Source: CAZECE01 sp964510525 (GTDB lineage: Bacteria; Pseudomonadota; Gammaproteobacteria; Pseudomonadales; JANQJO01). From it: a stretch of DNA of 27,407 nt. A program made the position numbers and the translations under genes. Position 1 is the stretch's first letter, and every line of letters begins with the position of its first letter. Location of the stretch: positions 1 to 27,407 of the forward strand of contig CAZECE010000056.1 in assembly GCA_964510525.1 (NCBI GenBank), given 5' to 3'. A model generated the notes under the pieces. The model saw only the letters and a program-made list of their open reading frames with translations, made no database searches and had not been told where the DNA came from. Shown piece after piece: positions 23,363 to 27,407 of this stretch.

Positions 23363-25194
23363 GGCTGCTCCGATATCTGGCGCTGAATATGCGCAAACTG
23401 ACGCACCCAGGGCCGCGTACTGGCCAAACTGCCCGTCAAGCCTCGTGCGGCCTGTTTCGCGTCGGTTTGAGAACCGAAATCCCCGTACACCACCACGTAC
23501 CAGGGTTTGCCTTGATGCCGCGTTTGAAAGTAGTTGAGTTTATCGGCGTGTTTACTCTGCTGACTGTGCTGACTGATAAAGGCTTTCACCTTGCCCTCAT
23601 CACGAGCCCCCATGATTTGCAAGGTATAATGGCTGGGGTCTTCTTTTAACACTTCGATTAATTGAGTCTTTTGTTGTTGCATTTTGGTTTTTTCGGCCGC
23701 TAAGGTTTGTTGCCATTTCTCGCTCTTGGACACGGCCATGGTAACTTTCTTTATGGGAACTACTTTTTCTGTAGAATCTAGTTTTTTTGCAGAAGTTACT
23801 TTATTTACCGGTCGTTCGACAGCTTCAGCCACGACCACAGACACTTGTTCTGGCACTTCAGGCACTGAAAGCGCTTCAGGCGGCTCAGAAACAGCCAAAG
23901 TTTCGGCAATCAACTGACTGATCATACTGGGATCGCTGACAACAGGAACCGCCTTTTTGTGCACTGTTTGAGGGTTCTGGACAGCTTGAGCGCCTTGAAC
24001 TGCCTGAGCGTTCTGGACAGTTTGAGGGTTATGGACAGTTTGAACGGCTTCCGCCTGGTTTGATGGGTTTGGATCCGTTGATGAAAACTCAAACACCACC
24101 TGTTTTTCTGCGCTTGGCTGAGCGGTCGTGTTTTCATATACATCCATCGAATCCTGATGCGGGCTGAAAAAACTGTTCAATAAGGTGGTTAATAACAAAG
24201 CCATTAACCCTAAAGCCAACGCCCATGAAGCCGCACCAGAAGACAATAAACCTCGCCAATAACGCCAATGAAACACGCTTTGCCGGCGACGAAATTGATG
24301 GTCGTTAAACCAAGTCACCATATTACCCGGTAGGCCTGACGTTTTGGAATGCACGGCCTTCATCTTTTCTAGCGGAAATTTAGGGGGCGTTATGCCTTTT
24401 TGCAAAAAACAATACTCAATAAACTGGCTGGTTTCTTTCAAATTAAAAGGCGGAATCTCAACCACCTCACCATAAGCTTGGTACCAATCTTTTACAGAGT
24501 CCAATAAAAAAACATCCACTAAGGCTTTTTCTGCAAAAAGAACAAACTGGATGCTTTCAAAATCCGTCGCATCAATCACACCCAATAATTGCGCCACATC
24601 ACTGGACGATAAAAACTGGGCGTTATCAATCATCACCCGAACACCGGCTGTTTGACTGGACAACTGAACCAAGGCTTTTGCCACAGCTTCGACCGACACC
24701 GTCTCTTCCAGCTCAGGCTCTTCCAGCTCAGCAGAACGCGCCTGTAGCAAGGATTCATTAGCCAAGTCTAAGCCACCCTCGTAGCCTTGGGTTGCAACAT
24801 CGATTTGTCGTAACAACGACTCTAGCAGCCCTCCGCGGCTGTTAGGGCGTAAAGCCCAGCACAGCAATGCCTGATCTTGGCGAGCAAAACAACCCGACAA
24901 ATAGTTATAAATACAGGTCTTACCCGCTCCTTGCGGGCCTGTGACCAGTACCAACGGCTGATCTAAAATCACCAGATTACGAATGGTATCAATCACGGTT
25001 TGGCGCCAAGGCGAAACAAACATCTCAGATTCAAACGACCTCTGACTCTTTGCGGTTTCACTTTTTGCGACAGGGTTCTTTGCCGCCTGGTCTTTCACTA
25101 TATCACCTCCCATCAGCTGAGGTGCTTTTTGAATGGGCAAGGAAGGAAGCATCGTGGCCTCATCGGCCACCGAATGAGATGAAGAAGTAACCAT
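23359..25194 (-). CDS. damX: DamX-like AAA ATPase with SPOR domain
   Basis: This is an inner-membrane protein with a cytoplasmic ATPase domain and a periplasmic SPOR domain, which binds denuded peptidoglycan at the division septum. Walker A is TGPQGAGKT (86-93), and a Walker B-like strand is VRVMIDNAQFL. One membrane segment lies at about 308-330 (WALALGLMALLLTTLLNSFF). A long Pro/Val/Gln linker has QTVHNPQTVQN-type repeats. The SPOR domain (about 525-610) reads YTLQIMGARDEGKVKAFI then PWYVVVYGDFGS. The order aroK-aroB-damX-gltB is as in Pseudomonas. The long frame starts at ATG 25194, but GTG 25098 (residue 33) follows the best ribosome site in the window, so the true start may be there (579 residues). 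Confidence 0.9.
   Translation of the reverse strand: MVTSSSHSVADEATMLPSLPIQKAPQLMGGDIVKDQAAKNPVAKSETAKSQRSFESEMFVSPWRQTVIDTIRNLVILDQPLVLVTGPQGAGKTCIYNYLSGCFARQDQALLCWALRPNSRGGLLESLLRQIDVATQGYEGGLDLANESLLQARSAELEEPELEETVSVEAVAKALVQLSSQTAGVRVMIDNAQFLSSSDVAQLLGVIDATDFESIQFVLFAEKALVDVFLLDSVKDWYQAYGEVVEIPPFNLKETSQFIEYCFLQKGITPPKFPLEKMKAVHSKTSGLPGNMVTWFNDHQFRRRQSVFHWRYWRGLLSSGAASWALALGLMALLLTTLLNSFFSPHQDSMDVYENTTAQPSAEKQVVFEFSSTDPNPSNQAEAVQTVHNPQTVQNAQAVQGAQAVQNPQTVHKKAVPVVSDPSMISQLIAETLAVSEPPEALSVPEVPEQVSVVVAEAVERPVNKVTSAKKLDSTEKVVPIKKVTMAVSKSEKWQQTLAAEKTKMQQQKTQLIEVLKEDPSHYTLQIMGARDEGKVKAFISQHSQQSKHADKLNYFQTRHQGKPWYVVVYGDFGSQTDAKQAARGLTGSLASTRPWVRQFAHIQRQISEQP
23959..24048 (-). repeat. Short degenerate coding repeats in the DamX-like linker
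   Basis: The minus strand encodes a run of five- to six-residue units such as QTVHNP, QTVQNA, QAVQGA and QAVQNP, from related 15-18 bp units. It lies between the membrane segment and the SPOR domain, so copy-number change would alter linker length only. Confidence 0.8.
25098..25110 (-). promoter_or_regulatory. Full-length Shine-Dalgarno before internal GTG of the damX-like gene
   Basis: The minus strand has GGAGGTGAT (plus 25102-25110), complementary to nine bases of the 16S rRNA tail. Seven bases separate GGAGG from an in-frame GTG at 25098. The upstream ATG codons at 25194 and 25152 have weaker sites (for 25152, GAGG five bases before). This may decide the start. Confidence 0.55.
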
Positions 25195-25257
25195 TCAGAG
25201 TCTCGTATTGTGTCGTTTCAAGATTCACCAGGCCAGTCGTGAAAGGCCGCCTGAAGA

Positions 25258-26376
25258 TTAAGGGGTACCCGTTTCCGAAAGGGCATTTTGCCGATTACTG
25301 ATAACCAAATCAAGCAAGTGCTCTTCAAACTCTGTGGCAATAAACGCCTCACCACAGGCTTTCAGCAACACCAACCTCAGCTGTTTATTCTGCACTTTCT
25401 TATCTCTCTGCATCAGCGCAATGACGTCCGCGACGGCTAATTCATGTGAAAAGGTTACTGGCAATGCCAGGGCTACCAATAAACGATGGGTTCGATCAAC
25501 CAACGACACGGGCACATACCCAAGGAGGTGAGACAGCTCCACCGCCATCAACATCCCTACAGCCACAGCCTCGCCATGCAGCATCTCGCCATAGCCCAAA
25601 CCGGCCTCTAAGGCATGGCCAAAGGTATGGCCTAAGTTCAAAATAGCGCGAATCCCAGACTCTTTTTCATCCTCAGCCACCACCGCCGCTTTGATCTCAC
25701 AAGAACGTAAGATCGCTTTTTCCAGCAAGTCGGTTTGCTTTACCAATAAGCCGGCGGCGTTCTCTTCTAACCAAGCAAAAAAGTCAGCATCATAGATCAA
25801 ACCGTACTTCACCACTTCGGCCAAACCCGCACAATAGTGACGATCCGATAACGTGTGTAGAACATCCAAGCCCATTAACACCGCTTGTGGCTGATGAAAC
25901 GCCCCAATCATATTTTTACCGAGCGGATGATTCACCCCCGTTTTACCCCCAACGGACGAATCTACCTGGGCCAACAGCGTGGTTGGAATTTGGATAAAAT
26001 TCACCCCTCTTTGATACACCGCCGCCGCAAAACCAACGATATCGCCCGTAACGCCCCCCCCTAAGGCCACCAAGGTGGTTTTTCTGTCGTGATTATGTTG
26101 CAACAGGGCATCTAAAATACTTTCTACGGTAGAGAGCGTTTTATGAGATTCGCCATCAGGGATGGTCACCACATCCAGCTGACGATCCGGCGCTTGCAAG
26201 GCCGAACAAACCGACTCTAAATAATACGCTGCCACCGGGCCACTGGACACAACCATGACCTGAGACCCAAGCATTTTGGTCATATTGGCACTCAGTAATG
26301 ACAGCGACGCCTGTAACGTTGCCTCAATCCAAATGGGGTAAGCTCGATCCCCCAAATCTACACTCAAAGTTGGCAT
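25258..26376 (-). CDS. aroB: AroB, 3-dehydroquinate synthase
   Basis: This is the second enzyme of the shikimate pathway, converting DAHP to 3-dehydroquinate with NAD and a divalent metal. 372 residues. Motifs: IPDGESHKTL, ALGGGVTGDIVGFAA (NAD loop), RGVNFIQIPTTLLAQVDSSVGGKTGVNHPLG and LNLGHTFGHALEA, with metal-binding His residues. The three Gly codons of the NAD loop are written as a G8 run on the coding strand, a possible slippage site. It lies 46 bp after aroK and 63 bp before the damX-like gene, in one likely transcript. Confidence 0.97.
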   Translation of the reverse strand: MPTLSVDLGDRAYPIWIEATLQASLSLLSANMTKMLGSQVMVVSSGPVAAYYLESVCSALQAPDRQLDVVTIPDGESHKTLSTVESILDALLQHNHDRKTTLVALGGGVTGDIVGFAAAVYQRGVNFIQIPTTLLAQVDSSVGGKTGVNHPLGKNMIGAFHQPQAVLMGLDVLHTLSDRHYCAGLAEVVKYGLIYDADFFAWLEENAAGLLVKQTDLLEKAILRSCEIKAAVVAEDEKESGIRAILNLGHTFGHALEAGLGYGEMLHGEAVAVGMLMAVELSHLLGYVPVSLVDRTHRLLVALALPVTFSHELAVADVIALMQRDKKVQNKQLRLVLLKACGEAFIATEFEEHLLDLVISNRQNALSETGTP

Positions 26377-26422
26377 GACAGTCAGCCCAGTTCATCGTTC
26401 AATTGATTCAAATCAGAAGGGA

Positions 26423-26956
26423 TTATACTGCGGAAGCTAAGAATGGCGAGAGCTGGCTTGTAATATCAGTCAGCGTTTGACGCATATTACAATGCTCGGT
26501 ACTGACCGTAATGTGGGCGACCTCTTCATACAGTGGGCCACGGACATCCAACAAGTCAGCCAAAATTTGGCGCCGATCGCCCTGCTGCAACAACGGACGT
26601 TTTTTGTCCTTCTCCGTGCGCGCCACCAACACCTCTAACGGTGCTTGCAAGTACACGACGATGCCTCGCTCGGCCATTAACGCCCTATTCTGAGGCGATA
26701 ATATGGCGCCGCCTCCAGTCGCAATGACGATCTTAGCCGCTTGGCTTAACTCTTCCAGAACCGCTGTCTCGCGTCGACGAAAACCGGCTTCGCCTTCGAC
26801 ATCAAAAATCCAAGACACATCGGCGCCACACCGAGACTCAATCTCCTGATCACTATCGACAAAACGAAAACTCAGCTGCTCAGCTAACTGGCGACCCACA
26901 GAACTCTTTCCCGCCGCCATCGGGCCTACTAAAAAAATACAATCTGACATGGACAT
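26423..26956 (-). CDS. aroK: AroK, shikimate kinase
   Basis: This enzyme phosphorylates shikimate at O3 using ATP in aromatic amino-acid synthesis. 177 residues. The P-loop is GPMAAGKSS (11-19), with Ala where most members have Gly. Shikimate-binding parts are DSDQEIESR, GFRRRE and ATGGGAIL, and the lid holds KKRPLL. It is followed by aroB and preceded by pilQ (108-bp gap), the normal arrangement in Pseudomonas and E. coli. Two in-frame ATG codons (26956 and 26950) are possible. Confidence 0.96.
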   Translation of the reverse strand: MSMSDCIFLVGPMAAGKSSVGRQLAEQLSFRFVDSDQEIESRCGADVSWIFDVEGEAGFRRRETAVLEELSQAAKIVIATGGGAILSPQNRALMAERGIVVYLQAPLEVLVARTEKDKKRPLLQQGDRRQILADLLDVRGPLYEEVAHITVSTEHCNMRQTLTDITSQLSPFLASAV

Positions 26957-26974
26957 TGCGCACTTGATTTCGAG

Positions 26975-26995
26975 ACAGCGCCTAAGATGCGCTGT
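26975..26995. repeat. 7-bp inverted repeat between pilQ and aroK
   Basis: ACAGCGC (26975-26981) and GCGCTGT (26989-26995) are perfect complements around a 7-base loop, some 20-40 bp upstream of the aroK ATG. There is no T-run, so a terminator is unlikely; it may fold in the aroK leader. A second palindrome CTAAAATTTTAG lies at 27026-27037. Confidence 0.4.
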
Positions 26996-27064
26996 TCTCT
27001 AGGAAAAAGCAATACATCTTAAAACCTAAAATTTTAGAGTCTTTCCAAGGTCGATTCTCAGGGC

Positions 27065-27406
27065 CTATTGTTGAGCAAGGACACCTTTGACGATTTTAGG
27101 TGTTATAAAAACAAGCAGTTCTTGCTTACTATCGCTAACCACTGTTTTCTTAAACAACCGACCAATCATCGGCAAATCACCAAAGAACGGCGTTTTCACC
27201 ACACTGTTAATGACCCTGTTGCGAAAAACACCGCCTAACACTACTGTTTCACCATCATCGACTAACACCATGGTAGTAATTTCATTGGTATCAATGGAAG
27301 GCACGTTATTAAAAATCTCGCCAACCGTATCTTGATTCACTTGCAATTCCATAATGATACGACCATCCGGCGTGATTTGGGGGGTAACTTCCAACGCCAA
27401 AACCGC
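27065..27406 (-). CDS. pilQ: PilQ, type IV pilus secretin, C-terminal end (5' part outside window)
   Basis: This is the C-terminal end of the outer-membrane secretin that lets type IV pili cross the outer membrane. The frame stays open to the window edge. The secretin signature is present: VTPQITPDGRIIMELQVNQD, then ETVVLGGVFRNRV, KTPFFGDLPMIGRLFK, and the final QELLVFITPKIV. The position directly before aroK-aroB is the normal pilMNOPQ-aroK order. About 114 codons are visible; the N0/N1 and AMIN domains are outside the window. Confidence 0.95.
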   Translation of the reverse strand, partial: AVLALEVTPQITPDGRIIMELQVNQDTVGEIFNNVPSIDTNEITTMVLVDDGETVVLGGVFRNRVINSVVKTPFFGDLPMIGRLFKKTVVSDSKQELLVFITPKIVKGVLAQQ

Positions 27407-27407
27407 C

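Noticed and set aside
27026..27037. CTAAAATTTTAG palindrome before aroK as an operator
   Set aside because: Short AT-rich palindromes arise easily by chance, and there is no known regulator or second copy to support it.

Overview
The window looks like chromosomal DNA from a marine-type gammaproteobacterium of the Pseudomonadales/Oceanospirillales kind, with near 50% GC by eye. Two conserved gammaproteobacterial gene orders support this. One is pilQ-aroK-aroB-damX-gltB-gltD-hemE on the minus strand at the right, as in Pseudomonas. The other is cysM-(exonuclease)-rlmD-relA on the minus strand, with a BarA/GacS-related gene divergent from it.

Layout: 1-1387 holds the 3' part of a DeaD-like RNA helicase, followed 23 bp later on the same strand by a complete tyrosine recombinase (1411-2652). 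2681-3306 is a minus-strand VapBC-type toxin-antitoxin pair with a palindromic operator candidate. 3439-4585 holds a YciH/SUI1 protein overlapped by a double hot-dog protein whose start region is tandemly duplicated. 4689-10117 is the relA, rlmD, DnaQ/PolB-like exonuclease and cysM block, transcribed from cysM towards relA. At 10226-11134, divergent from cysM, where BarA/GacS would be expected, lies a short protein with a dead receiver domain plus an Hpt domain; the kinase part of a GacS-like protein is absent.

11.2-16.4 kb is accessory in character. It contains an orphan type IV pilin accessory protein, a DUF4143 ATPase preceded by a perfect 21-bp inverted repeat that carries the same promoter-like hexamers on both strands, an NAD-type glutamate dehydrogenase, a broken HEPN/MNT toxin-antitoxin pair, and a second DUF4143 ATPase that has lost its start and is frameshifted at a C10 tract.

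16.4-27.4 kb is the core block hemE, gltD, gltB, damX-like, aroB, aroK and the end of pilQ, all on the minus strand. gltB starts inside the stop codon of the damX-like gene, so glutamate synthase appears translationally coupled to a cell-division/SPOR protein.

I found no complete, clearly new defence or biosynthetic system. The points most worth checking are the self-complementary promoter palindrome at 13254-13302, the kinase-less BarA/GacS derivative with a coding minisatellite, and the decayed HEPN/MNT-ATPase cluster with its C-tract. No tRNA, rRNA, CRISPR array or insertion sequence was seen.
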